DNA of 64,000 nt. Origin: JBBDIX01 sp050486225 (GTDB lineage Bacteria > Actinomycetota > Nitriliruptoria > Nitriliruptorales > Nitriliruptoraceae). Positions 41,523 through 49,363 of this stretch are shown piece after piece. How positions within the stretch are numbered: position 1 is the first letter of the stretch; each line of letters begins with the position of its first letter. Position numbers and translations under genes: made by a program. The stretch spans positions 62,001 through 126,000 of the forward strand of contig JBJHCV010000008.1 of the NCBI GenBank assembly GCA_050486225.1, given 5' to 3'. A model generated the notes under the pieces. It did no database searches. It saw nothing but the letters and a program-made list of their open reading frames with translations, and was not told the DNA's origin.

Positions 41523-42772
41523 CAGGACCGGTGCGCTCGGTCGAGGGGGGACAGCACCCGCTGCATCGCCAGCAGCTTCAGGCGCGTCTCCTCGAGTTCG
41601 TCCTCGGGCAGTGACGCCCTGACCACCCCGACGCCCGCGAACAGGCGGGCACGTGCTCCCTCGAGGTGGGCACACCGCAGCGCGATGCCGAACTCGCCGT
41701 CACCGGCGTGGTCGAACCACCCGACAGGGGCGGCGTACCGGTGTCGGCCCATGCCCTCGAGTTCGGCGATGACGTCGAGCGCGACCTGGCGAGGGGTCCC
41801 ACCCACCGCGGCGGTCGGGTGCAGCGCGCCAGCCAGTTCCAGCACGTGCGGACGCCCGGTCGCGCGACCCGTGACGTCGGTCGCCAGGTGCTGCACGTTG
41901 TCGAGTCGCAGGAGCCCGGGACCGACGACCTCCGTCGGTTCGTCACATCGCGCGTCGAGCACCTCGCGCACCGAGGCGACCGCGAGCCGGTGCTCCCACC
42001 CGTCCTTGTCGCTGTCGAGCAGTGCTCGGCCGAGCGCGTCGTCGCGGGTGCGGTCGCCGGACCGAGCGGTGGTCCCGGCGAGCACTCGTGAGGTCACCGC
42101 GTCGCCGTGCCGTGCGACCAGCAGTTCAGGGGTCGCGCCGACCAGACCGTCGACGACGAACGTGTGGCAGGAGGGGAAGGTCGCCGTGAGTCGCCCGGCC
42201 ACGTCCACGGGATCGAAGACCTCCCGGGACCACAGCGCGTGGTCCCGGGCGAGTACGACCTTGTCGAGGCGTCCGTCCTCGATCATCTCGATCGCACGGG
42301 CCACCGCCTCGAGCCACTGCAGGTCGGGCATCGAGGCGCCGGCGTACCGGGGTCGGTCGTGGCGCGGTCGGGGGCGCGGCTGGGTGCCGGGCCCCGGGAC
42401 GGGGGGTGCCCCCTCGGGATCCACCGTGGTGCACCACGTCACGCCGTCACGGCGGCCGACCACGGTGCGAGGCACGACGACCGTCGAGCCCGCGGTGTCG
42501 GGATCGAACGTGAACGACGCGAGGGCGACGCCTCGGGTCCCGGGCAGGTCGACCTCGTCGTGTACCTCGGCACCGAGGAGTAGGGCCGACACCCGGCGTG
42601 CGGCGTCGTCGAAGCGGCGGGGGCCGGTACCGGGGTCCAGATGGTGAGCGGTGCCCCACCCGACGAACCCGTCTCCGTCGCGCACCCAGGCCACGACGTC
42701 GTCGCGGTCCGGGGCGAGGTCGAGCAGCGGCCGGTCGTCGTCCAGGACCGTCGAACGGACACGCAGCGTCAC
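41522..42772 (-). CDS. menF: isochorismate synthase MenF
   Basis: A 416-residue chorismate-utilising enzyme. The C-terminal catalytic domain contains KVVLARDHAL, TPELLVARHGD, RVLAGTTARSGD, the Mg/chorismate region ELAGALHPTAAVGGTP and the closing FGIALRCAHLEGARARLFAGVGVV, all typical of isochorismate synthases. It makes isochorismate for MenD, encoded convergently. The minus-strand GTG at 42772 overlaps the upstream MerR-like gene by 4 bp, so the two are co-translated. Confidence 0.92.
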   Translation of the reverse strand: MTLRVRSTVLDDDRPLLDLAPDRDDVVAWVRDGDGFVGWGTAHHLDPGTGPRRFDDAARRVSALLLGAEVHDEVDLPGTRGVALASFTFDPDTAGSTVVVPRTVVGRRDGVTWCTTVDPEGAPPVPGPGTQPRPRPRHDRPRYAGASMPDLQWLEAVARAIEMIEDGRLDKVVLARDHALWSREVFDPVDVAGRLTATFPSCHTFVVDGLVGATPELLVARHGDAVTSRVLAGTTARSGDRTRDDALGRALLDSDKDGWEHRLAVASVREVLDARCDEPTEVVGPGLLRLDNVQHLATDVTGRATGRPHVLELAGALHPTAAVGGTPRQVALDVIAELEGMGRHRYAAPVGWFDHAGDGEFGIALRCAHLEGARARLFAGVGVVRASLPEDELEETRLKLLAMQRVLSPLDRAHRS

Positions 42773-43338
42773 GCCGGGGTCCCGCCGCCGTCGGGCCCGT
42801 CGGAGCGTTCCGCGAGCACCCGCTCGGTGGCGACGGTCAGCAGGCGGCGTCGCAGGTGGTGTGCCACGAGCCGTTCGGTCGCCGGCAGCATCCGTTGATA
42901 GGCGTCGACCATGCGCCTGCCGGCCTCCTCGGCCGACGGTGCCGAACCGTGCGAGGGGTCGCGCACGAACCGGAGGAACGCCTCGACCGCCGACCGGGCG
43001 ATCTGGTCGACTGCGGCGTCGGTGTCGCGTGCGAGTGTCAGCAGTTCCCCGAGCGGGAGGCCGGCGTCGAGCAGGACCATGCCGGCACGCACGGCCTCGA
43101 CGTCGGCCCGGGACCAGCGAGCGGTCCCGTCCGGGTCGACGTGGTGGGGCAGGAGCAGTCCCGCCCGGTTCACCGCGTCGAGCAGGGCACGTGTGGCTCC
43201 GGTCGCCTCGGCGAGTGCCTCGAGGTCCAGGTCGGCGTGCTCGTCGTCGGTGACGGCGTCGACCAGCGCCGCGTCCGCAGGGTCGGGCGGCGTCGGGGGT
43301 GACGACCCACCCGGACGTGGGGAGGCGGAGGAGTCCAT
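42769..43338 (-). CDS. MerR-like HTH protein co-transcribed with menF
   Basis: A 189-residue protein. Residues about 35-105 follow the MerR winged-helix pattern: LDLEALAEATGATRALLDAV, the GLLLPHH turn, a wing (DPDGTARWSRADVEAV) and LDAGLPLGELLTLA. The remaining 85 residues are helical and polar with no Cys cluster, so the effector is not a metal of the classical kind. It sits between menF (4-bp overlap) and divergent menG, so it may regulate the men genes; that is inference. The first 30 residues are Ser/Pro/Asp-rich. ATG at 43338. Confidence 0.7.
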   Translation of the reverse strand: MDSSASPRPGGSSPPTPPDPADAALVDAVTDDEHADLDLEALAEATGATRALLDAVNRAGLLLPHHVDPDGTARWSRADVEAVRAGMVLLDAGLPLGELLTLARDTDAAVDQIARSAVEAFLRFVRDPSHGSAPSAEEAGRRMVDAYQRMLPATERLVAHHLRRRLLTVATERVLAERSDGPDGGGTPA

Positions 43339-43519
43339 GGTGCGTGGTCCCTGGTCTCGACGGGCCGGGTCGTCGGGCGGGCCGGGCCGTCCGGTCGTTG
43401 CCACCTTCGTGGGCCGGAATCGGGAGCGAGGTCTGAAGGTAGCCTCCGACGATCCCACTGCCGGAGCGGGGTGGTCCGCGAACGCGGGTACCAGCGGCTC
43501 CACGACTCCGAGGCCCAGG

Positions 43520-44239
43520 GTGGACACGAGCGACACGCAACTGCCGGACCCCGGTCGACAGGGCAAGGACGCCGCACTGGTCCAGGCCATGTTCGATCGG
43601 GTTGCGGCGCGCTACGACGTGGCGAACACCGTGCTGTCGCTCGGACAGGACGCGCGGTGGCGGCGGATCACTGCGGCGGCGGCCGGTCCAGAGGGCGGCC
43701 GGGTGCTCGACGTGGCGTCGGGCCCGGGCAACGTGGCACGCGAGATGGTCGCCCGGGGAGCGGCGCACGTGTACGCCCTCGACCTGTCCCTCAACATGCT
43801 CACGGTCGGTGCGCGCCGGGGAGAGGATCGGATCAGCTGGATCAACGGGGACGCACTCGCGCTACCGCTCCCGGACGCGTCGGTCGACGCGGTGACGATC
43901 AGCTTTGGTCTGCGCAACGTTCCCGACCCGCAGGCGGCGATCCGCGAGTTCGCGCGGGTGACGAGGCCGGGAGGTCGCATCGTGGTGTGCGAGTTCGCCT
44001 CGCCGGTGAACCCGGTGTTCCGCCGCATCTACCGGCGATACCTCGTGGGACTGCTTCCGCGGGTCGCACGGTTGGTGTCGTCGTCGGCCCCGGCCTACCA
44101 GTACCTCGCCGACTCCATCCTCGCGTGGCCCGACCGGCGCGTCGTGGCCGACTGGCTGACCGAGGCTGGTTGTGACGAGGTGCGGGTGCGTGACCTCTCC
44201 GGCGGGATCGTCGCCGTGCACCGTGGGGTGCGCCGGTGA
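43520..44239 (+). CDS. menG: demethylmenaquinone methyltransferase MenG (UbiE family)
   Basis: A 239-residue SAM methyltransferase for the final ring methylation. Motif I VLDVASGPGNVA is at 62-73. Upstream is MFDRVAARYDVANTVLSLGQ, and downstream SFGLRNVPDPQAAIREFARVTRPGG, both UbiE/MenG signatures. The GTG at 43520 has GAGG about seven bases upstream. The 180-base gap to the divergent MerR-like gene must hold its promoter, but only a TAGCCT hexamer (43440-43445) without a -35 box is visible. Confidence 0.94.
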   Translation: MDTSDTQLPDPGRQGKDAALVQAMFDRVAARYDVANTVLSLGQDARWRRITAAAAGPEGGRVLDVASGPGNVAREMVARGAAHVYALDLSLNMLTVGARRGEDRISWINGDALALPLPDASVDAVTISFGLRNVPDPQAAIREFARVTRPGGRIVVCEFASPVNPVFRRIYRRYLVGLLPRVARLVSSSAPAYQYLADSILAWPDRRVVADWLTEAGCDEVRVRDLSGGIVAVHRGVRR

Positions 44240-44280
44240 CGCCGCAGGTGGTCCGATGGCACACCACCGACGTGCCCGGA

Positions 44281-44286
44281 TAGACT
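44281..44286 (+). promoter_or_regulatory. -10 hexamer TAGACT upstream of menJ
   Basis: TAGACT fits the actinobacterial -10 consensus. The corresponding -35 position (44258-44263, GGCACA) is weak. It lies immediately before the Rex-like palindrome, placing the predicted start point at the operator's left edge. Confidence 0.45.
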
Positions 44287-44296
44287 CCCGCGGACT

Positions 44297-44314
44297 TCGT
44301 GAATGTCTTCACAA
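44297..44314 (+). promoter_or_regulatory. Rex-like operator (ROP) in front of menJ and nuo
   Basis: TCGTGAA-TGTC-TTCACAA matches the Rex operator TTGTGAA-N4-TTCACAA with a single mismatch and the correct four-base spacer. It overlaps the expected transcription start, a position suited to repression. rex is encoded at 19.8 kb in this window. Confidence 0.65.
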
Positions 44315-44401
44315 GGTGGCGGGTGGGATGTCCGACGACCGCCCGCCTGCCTGCCGGTTCGCTCCGCGCCCGCCACGACCATCGCCCACCAGGACGACAC
44401 G

Positions 44402-45682
44402 ATGCCCGCCAACGACGGACACGGCACGGTCCTCGATGCCGACGTCGTCGTCGTCGGGGCCGGTCCGGGGGGAGCGGCTGCAGCGGCACACCTCGCGCTG
44501 CGCGGCCGTGACGTGGTGCTGCTCGACAAGGACCGCTTCCCGCGGGACAAGGTGTGCGGGGACGGGCTGACCCCACGGGTGATCCGTGAACTGCTCCGGC
44601 TCGGCATGGACGACGAGGCGCACGGACGCGTCGACGGCTGGGCCACCCAACGGGGCCTGCGCATCCACGGGGGCCACACGGCCATGGAACTGCCGTGGCC
44701 CGAACTCGATGACTGGCCGTCGTGGGGCGCCACGGCGACCCGCCGGGTCTTCGACGAGGCCGTGGCGCGTCGCGCGACAGCGGCCGGGGCCACCCTGATC
44801 GAGGGCGCGCGGGTCACGGCCCCCCTGTGGCGTGACGACACGCATGACCGCGTGGTCGGAGTCGAGTCGCTGCTCGAGGGCGACGAACGACTCCGGGTCC
44901 GGGCACCGGTCGTGATCGCGGCCGACGGGGCCAGCGGGACGTTCGCGCGGCACCTGGGATCCCACCGCCGCCAGGATCGCCCGATGGCGGTCGCCGCGCG
45001 CACGTACTACCGGTCGTCACGCGCCGACGACGAGTGGATCAGTTCGTTCCTGGACCTGCGTGACGGAGCCGGCAACCTGCTGTCGGGCTACGGATGGGTG
45101 TTCCCCCTGGACGACGGCACCATCAACGTCGGGCTCGGCCTGCTGTCGACGTCCAAGGACTTCCAGTCGACGGCGTACCGACGCATGCTCGCGTCGTGGG
45201 CGGACGGGCTCGCCGACGAGTGGGAGACGACCGAGGACCGCCGGGTCGGCCCGATCGGTTCAGGACCGATCCCGATGGGGTTCAACCGCACCCCGTTGCA
45301 CCAGCGCGGCGTGCTGCTCGTCGGGGACGCAGGAGGGATGGTCAACCCGTTCAACGGCGAGGGCATCTCCTACGCGATGGAGGCGGGTGCGCTGGCCGCC
45401 GAGGTGGCCGACGACGCCATCGCCGCCCGCAGCACGCGCATCCTGGACACCTACGACCAGCGGCTCCGCAGCCGGTGGGGTGGCTACTACACCCTGGGTC
45501 GGGTGTTCGCCGAACTCGTGGGGAACCCGACCGTCATGCACGTGTGCACCGAGTACGGCATGCCCATCCGGCCGCTCATGGAACTCGTGCTGAAGCTGAT
45601 GGCGCACCTGACCGACGACGACCCGAGCGATGCGAAGGACGTGGTCATCAACACCCTGCAGCGCCTGGCCCCGGCGGCATGA
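44402..45682 (+). CDS. menJ: geranylgeranyl-reductase-family flavoprotein, menaquinone reductase MenJ-like
   Basis: A 426-residue FAD enzyme. The dinucleotide motif DVVVVGAGPGGAAAA is at 14-28, DKVCGDGLTPRV near 53-64, and the second FAD motif VLLVGDAGGMVNPFNGEGI near 305-323. In mycobacteria MenJ saturates one isoprene unit of menaquinone, and its gene lies near menG as here. Archaeal-type lipid reductases share the fold, so the exact substrate is inferred. The ATG at 44402 has an AGGA site; an in-frame ATG at 44303 would lie within the Rex-like site and add a poor extension. Confidence 0.86.
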   Translation: MPANDGHGTVLDADVVVVGAGPGGAAAAAHLALRGRDVVLLDKDRFPRDKVCGDGLTPRVIRELLRLGMDDEAHGRVDGWATQRGLRIHGGHTAMELPWPELDDWPSWGATATRRVFDEAVARRATAAGATLIEGARVTAPLWRDDTHDRVVGVESLLEGDERLRVRAPVVIAADGASGTFARHLGSHRRQDRPMAVAARTYYRSSRADDEWISSFLDLRDGAGNLLSGYGWVFPLDDGTINVGLGLLSTSKDFQSTAYRRMLASWADGLADEWETTEDRRVGPIGSGPIPMGFNRTPLHQRGVLLVGDAGGMVNPFNGEGISYAMEAGALAAEVADDAIAARSTRILDTYDQRLRSRWGGYYTLGRVFAELVGNPTVMHVCTEYGMPIRPLMELVLKLMAHLTDDDPSDAKDVVINTLQRLAPAA

Positions 45683-45709
45683 CGATGGACCTCGTGACTG
45701 CCCGTGCCC

Positions 45710-45729
45710 CGCGCGTCTTGCGACGCGCG
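45710..45729 (+). terminator. perfect hairpin between menJ and nuoA
   Basis: CGCGCGTC-TTGC-GACGCGCG is an eight-base-pair stem with a four-base loop, 28 bases after the menJ stop. It could terminate or slow menJ transcription. It overlaps the -35 of the putative nuo promoter, so an operator role is also possible. Confidence 0.45.
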
Positions 45730-45747
45730 TCGAGCGACCCCTACGGT
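45718..45747 (+). promoter_or_regulatory. candidate nuo operon promoter
   Basis: TTGCGA and TACGGT are separated by 18 bases and lie about 105 bases before nuoA. The -35 box is within the hairpin loop and right arm described at 45710-45729. Confidence 0.5.
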
Positions 45748-45845
45748 TGCCCATCGGGCCTGCCGGAGGACGCTCACGCGCGGACGCGTCGCTCCGTCAC
45801 GCTGGTACGCCGCGGCGACGGCACCCGCACCGACCAGGAGGGCGT

Positions 45846-45860
45846 GTTCACGTGCTGAAC
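45846..45860 (+). repeat. inverted repeat across the nuoA start codon
   Basis: GTTCA-CGTGC-TGAAC is a perfect five-base inverted repeat with the GTG start in its loop. It could form a small mRNA hairpin at the start codon or be chance. Confidence 0.35.
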
Positions 45861-46211
45861 GAGTTCCTGCCCATCGCGCTGCTGGCCGGGCTGGCGGTGC
45901 TGTTCGCCGCGGGTTCACTCGCGGTGAGCAGCCTCGTTGGCCCGCGGGCCCCAAACCCGACCAAGCTGTCGGCGTACGAGTGCGGCAACGAACCGCTCGC
46001 TCGCGTCCCGGAGACACGGTTCCCGGTCAAGTTCTACCTCGTCGCGATGCTCTTCCTCGTGTTCGACATCGAGGCGGTGTTCCTCTACCCGTGGGCCGTC
46101 GTCTTCCGTGAGCTCGGATGGTTCGGGCTCGGGCAGATGGCCCTGTTCATCGGGGTGCTCGGCGTCGCGTTCATCTACGAGATCGGCCGGGGAGGCCTCG
46201 AATGGGACTAG
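45852..46211 (+). CDS. nuoA: NADH-quinone oxidoreductase subunit A
   Basis: A 119-residue three-helix membrane subunit of complex I. The loop KLSAYECGNEP between helices one and two holds the conserved cysteine, and the second helix has FLVFDIEAVFLYPWA, the family signature. First gene of a complete nuoA-N operon. GTG at 45852 with GGAGG ten bases upstream. An inverted repeat spans the start codon (see 45846-45860). nuoB overlaps its end by ten bases. A second nuoA lies at 63.0 kb. Confidence 0.94.
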   Translation: MLNEFLPIALLAGLAVLFAAGSLAVSSLVGPRAPNPTKLSAYECGNEPLARVPETRFPVKFYLVAMLFLVFDIEAVFLYPWAVVFRELGWFGLGQMALFIGVLGVAFIYEIGRGGLEWD

Positions 46212-46690
46212 AGACGAAGCTCCCCAACGGGATCCTGCTCACCAACCTGGAACGGTTCGTGAACTACTCCCGGTCGACGTCGCTGTGGCCGGCGACCTTC
46301 GGGCTCGCGTGCTGCGCGATCGAGATGATGGCGGTCGGTGGTCCGCGTCACGACGTGTCACGCTTCGGGATGGAGGTCTTCCGGGCCTCGCCCCGTCAGG
46401 CCGACCTGATGATCGTCGCCGGCCGGGTGTCCAACAAGATGGCACCCATCCTGCGACGGATCCACGACCAGATGTCGGACCCCAAGTGGGTGCTCTCGAT
46501 GGGGGTCTGCGCCACGTCCGGCGGGATGTTCAACAACTACGCGCTGGTGCAGGGCGTCGACCACATCGTGCCGGTGGACATGTACGTCCCGGGTTGCCCG
46601 CCCCGGCCCGAGATGCTCATGGACGGGATCCTCCAGCTCCACGCGAAGATCCGGGGCGAGACCTTCGAGCAGCAGGGGGCGCGGGCGTGA
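46202..46690 (+). CDS. nuoB: NADH-quinone oxidoreductase subunit B
   Basis: A 162-residue subunit carrying cluster N2, the last Fe-S centre before quinone. All four ligands are present: the tandem C37-C38 (GLACCAIE), C103 (SMGVCATSGG) and C132 (YVPGCPPRPE). The ATG at 46202 overlaps the end of nuoA by ten bases, and its own stop overlaps nuoC by 4 bp. The sequence differs clearly from NuoB2 at 63.4 kb. Confidence 0.95.
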   Translation: MGLETKLPNGILLTNLERFVNYSRSTSLWPATFGLACCAIEMMAVGGPRHDVSRFGMEVFRASPRQADLMIVAGRVSNKMAPILRRIHDQMSDPKWVLSMGVCATSGGMFNNYALVQGVDHIVPVDMYVPGCPPRPEMLMDGILQLHAKIRGETFEQQGARA

Positions 46691-47322
46691 GCGACGTCAC
46701 GGTTCCCTCGCGAGGTCGAGGCCTCTCCGGTGAGGCGTTGGACAACGACGCGCTGGCTGCTCGCATCCACGAGCGCTTCGCCGACGTCTCGACCCGCGTC
46801 GAGTACGGCACGCTCGTGGTGCACGCGGCGCCGGACCTGATCGTCGACCTGCTCACGTTCTGTCGCGACGACGACGAACTGTCCTGTGCGCTGCTCGCGG
46901 ACCTGTCCGCGGTGCACTGGCCCGCCGGTGACCACGTCGTCGAACGGCAGCCGTCGACGACCGGGTGGCCCGAACACCGGGTGTCGCGCGACGAGGGAGT
47001 GATCGAGGTCGCCTACGTCCTGCGGTCCCTGGCACGCAACCACTGGTTCCGGGTGGTCACGGCGACCCCGGACACCGAACCGCGCCTGCCGTCGGTCACG
47101 GGTGTCCACGAGACCGCCAACTTCCACGAGCGCGAGGTGTACGACTTCTTCGGGGTCGAGTTCGACGGTCACCCGGACCTGACGCGCATCCTCATGCCCG
47201 ACGACTGGGTCGGCCACCCGCAGCGCAAGGACTACCCCCTCGGTGGGGTCGACATCGCCTACGAGCACGGCCACTTCATCCCGCCGCCGGACGAGCGTGC
47301 ACTGCGGGAGGTGGTCGAATGA
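46687..47322 (+). CDS. nuoC: NADH-quinone oxidoreductase subunit C
   Basis: A 211-residue peripheral-arm subunit. The 30-kDa-subunit signature is HEREVYDFFGVEFDGHPDLTRILMPDDW near residues 143-170, ending in HPQRKDYPLGG. It is separate from NuoD, unlike the fused NuoCD of E. coli. GTG at 46687 overlaps nuoB by 4 bp; the stop overlaps the nuoD ATG by 4 bp. Confidence 0.94.
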   Translation: MSDVTVPSRGRGLSGEALDNDALAARIHERFADVSTRVEYGTLVVHAAPDLIVDLLTFCRDDDELSCALLADLSAVHWPAGDHVVERQPSTTGWPEHRVSRDEGVIEVAYVLRSLARNHWFRVVTATPDTEPRLPSVTGVHETANFHEREVYDFFGVEFDGHPDLTRILMPDDWVGHPQRKDYPLGGVDIAYEHGHFIPPPDERALREVVE

Positions 47323-48605
47323 CGGGGCCGACCACACCCGAGGACGTCTTCGTCGAGGGAGCGGACTGGGAGGAGGTCGTCGACGCCGTCGGCTCCGACC
47401 GACTCACGATCAACATGGGTCCGCAGCACCCGTCGACCCACGGGGTGCTGCGCCTCGTGCTCGAACTCGACGGGGAGACGGTCACCGACCTGAAGCCCGT
47501 CATCGGATACCTGCACACCGGGATCGAGAAGAACGCCGAGTACCGCACGTGGGTGCAGGGCTGCACGTTCTTCACCCGCATGGACTACCTGGCGCCGCTG
47601 TTCAACGAACTGGGCTACTGCCTCGCGGTCGAGCGACTGCTCGACGTCGAGGTGCCCGAACGCGCGAACGCGGTGCGCGTGATCCTGACCGAGTTCAACC
47701 GGATCTCCAGCCACCTCGTGTGGCTCGCGACCGGAGGCATGGAACTCGGGTCGACGACGATGATGACGTTCGGCTTCCGGGAACGCGAACACATCCTCGA
47801 CCTCTTCGAGGCCCAGTCCGGGCTGCGGATGAACCACGCCTACATCCGGCCCGGGGGGCTCGCGCAGGACGTGACGTCCGACTTCGTCGACCAGTGCGAG
47901 GCGCTGCTGCGCAAGCTGCCGGAGAAGATCGGCGAGTACGAGGACCTGCTCCTGCGCAACCCGATCTGGGTCGACCGCCTCGAGGGTGTGGGGGTCATCT
48001 CCGCCGATCGCTGCATCGCGCTGGGGGTGACGGGTCCGCTGCTGCGTGCGGCGGGCGTCCCGTGGGACCTGCGACGGGCCCAGCCGTACTGCGGCATCGA
48101 CCAGTACGACTTCGAGGTGGCGACCGAGTCCACGGCCGACTCGTATGCGCGGTTCCTCGTCCGCCTCGAGGAGATGCGCCAGTCGCTGCGGATCATCCGC
48201 CAGGCACTCGACACGCTGCCCGGCGGCCGCGTGATGGTCGAGGACCGTCGCATCGCGTGGCCCTCCCAGCAGTCGCTGGGCGCGGATGGCGTGGGCAACG
48301 ACCCCGAGTACATCCGGCACATCATGGGCGAGTCCATGGAGTCGCTCATCAACCACTTCAAACTGGTCACCCAGGGGTTCACCGTCCCTGCCGGCCAGGT
48401 CTACGTGCCGGTGGAGTCCCCCCGTGGGGAACTGGGATACGCCGTCACCTCGACCGGCACCAACAAGCCCTACCGCGTGCACGTGCGCGAACCCAGCTTC
48501 GTCAACCTGCAGGCCGCGCAAGAGATGTCGACGGGCCACATGGTCGCCGACGTCATCGCGGTCATCGCGTCGATCGACCCCGTCATGGGTGGCGTCGACC
48601 GCTGA
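47319..48605 (+). CDS. nuoD: NADH-quinone oxidoreductase subunit D
   Basis: A 428-residue subunit of the 49-kDa family, which forms the quinone cavity with NuoB. The loop NMGPQHPSTHGVLRLVLELD near residues 32-51 carries the conserved quinone-site histidines, and the closing FVNLQAAQEMSTGHMVADV and IASIDPVMGGVDR match the family end. It has no metal ligands, as expected after loss of the hydrogenase nickel site. ATG overlaps nuoC by 4 bp. Confidence 0.95.
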   Translation: MTGPTTPEDVFVEGADWEEVVDAVGSDRLTINMGPQHPSTHGVLRLVLELDGETVTDLKPVIGYLHTGIEKNAEYRTWVQGCTFFTRMDYLAPLFNELGYCLAVERLLDVEVPERANAVRVILTEFNRISSHLVWLATGGMELGSTTMMTFGFREREHILDLFEAQSGLRMNHAYIRPGGLAQDVTSDFVDQCEALLRKLPEKIGEYEDLLLRNPIWVDRLEGVGVISADRCIALGVTGPLLRAAGVPWDLRRAQPYCGIDQYDFEVATESTADSYARFLVRLEEMRQSLRIIRQALDTLPGGRVMVEDRRIAWPSQQSLGADGVGNDPEYIRHIMGESMESLINHFKLVTQGFTVPAGQVYVPVESPRGELGYAVTSTGTNKPYRVHVREPSFVNLQAAQEMSTGHMVADVIAVIASIDPVMGGVDR

Positions 48606-48628
48606 ACCGTTCCAGGAGCCACTGACCG

Positions 48629-49363
48629 ATGCCCATCTCCGACGACACGCGTCGCGACGCCGAGCGCCTCGTGCAGCGGTATCCCGTTGCGCGGGCGGCG
48701 CTGTTGCCGTTGCTCCACCTCGTGCAGTCCGAGGAGGGTCACGTCAGCAACGACGGCATCGCGTTCTGTGCCGACATGGTGGGCATCTCCCACGCGGAGG
48801 CCGCCGCGGTGGCGACCTTCTACACGATGTACAAGCGCGAGCCGTTCGGGGACTACCTGCTCAGCGTGTGCACCAATCCGACCTGCCGGATCGCCGGAGG
48901 CCAGGAGATCCACGACCGGTGGGTCGCCGCGTGCGGACCCGACCACGTCGATCGTGACGGCGCGGGTGTGATGGTGGAGCACGTCGAGTGCCTGGGCATC
49001 TGCGACGCGGCGCCGGTGGTGCAGGTCAACTACGAGATGTACGGCCCGGTGACCGCCGACGAGGCCGACGCGCTGCTCGTCGCGGCGAAGGCGGGCAACC
49101 CTCCGCCCTCGAACGTGTCGGGGCACACCCCCGGCACGTTCCGCGAGGTCGAACGCGAACTGTCCGGCATCGACGACGGCGTGCACGACCAGCTCGTCGA
49201 GGCAGCCCGCCGGGAGGTCGCCGCCGACGTCCCGCCTGCGTACCGCACCGGCGAGACGGACCTGCCGGTCACCCACCCGGGCGGTGACCCGCGGGGGATC
49301 GGCGGCCAGCAGCATCGTGACGACGTGGCGCGCAGCCGTGGTGCCGGGAGGGCGGGGGCATGA
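48629..49363 (+). CDS. nuoE: NADH-quinone oxidoreductase subunit E with C-terminal extension
   Basis: A 244-residue 2Fe-2S subunit of the NADH-input module. Ligands are C81, C86, C121 and C125 (Cx4C and Cx3C). The core ends near residue 160, as in typical NuoE. About 80 further residues, acidic then Gly/Arg-rich, follow and have no recognised domain. The stop overlaps the nuoF ATG by 4 bp. Its presence with nuoF and nuoG shows that this first cluster is a true NADH dehydrogenase. Confidence 0.93.
   Translation: MPISDDTRRDAERLVQRYPVARAALLPLLHLVQSEEGHVSNDGIAFCADMVGISHAEAAAVATFYTMYKREPFGDYLLSVCTNPTCRIAGGQEIHDRWVAACGPDHVDRDGAGVMVEHVECLGICDAAPVVQVNYEMYGPVTADEADALLVAAKAGNPPPSNVSGHTPGTFREVERELSGIDDGVHDQLVEAARREVAADVPPAYRTGETDLPVTHPGGDPRGIGGQQHRDDVARSRGAGRAGA

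Noticed and set aside
39090..42647. A 1185-codon open frame spanning menC, menD and menF
   Set aside because: It is out of frame with menC and menD and antisense to menF, and its product is extremely Arg/Pro-rich. Long empty frames are expected at this GC content.
44303..44401. Earlier in-frame ATG for menJ
   Set aside because: The extra 33 residues resemble no family N-terminus, the codons overlap the Rex-like palindrome, and the ATG at 44402 has a ribosome site.
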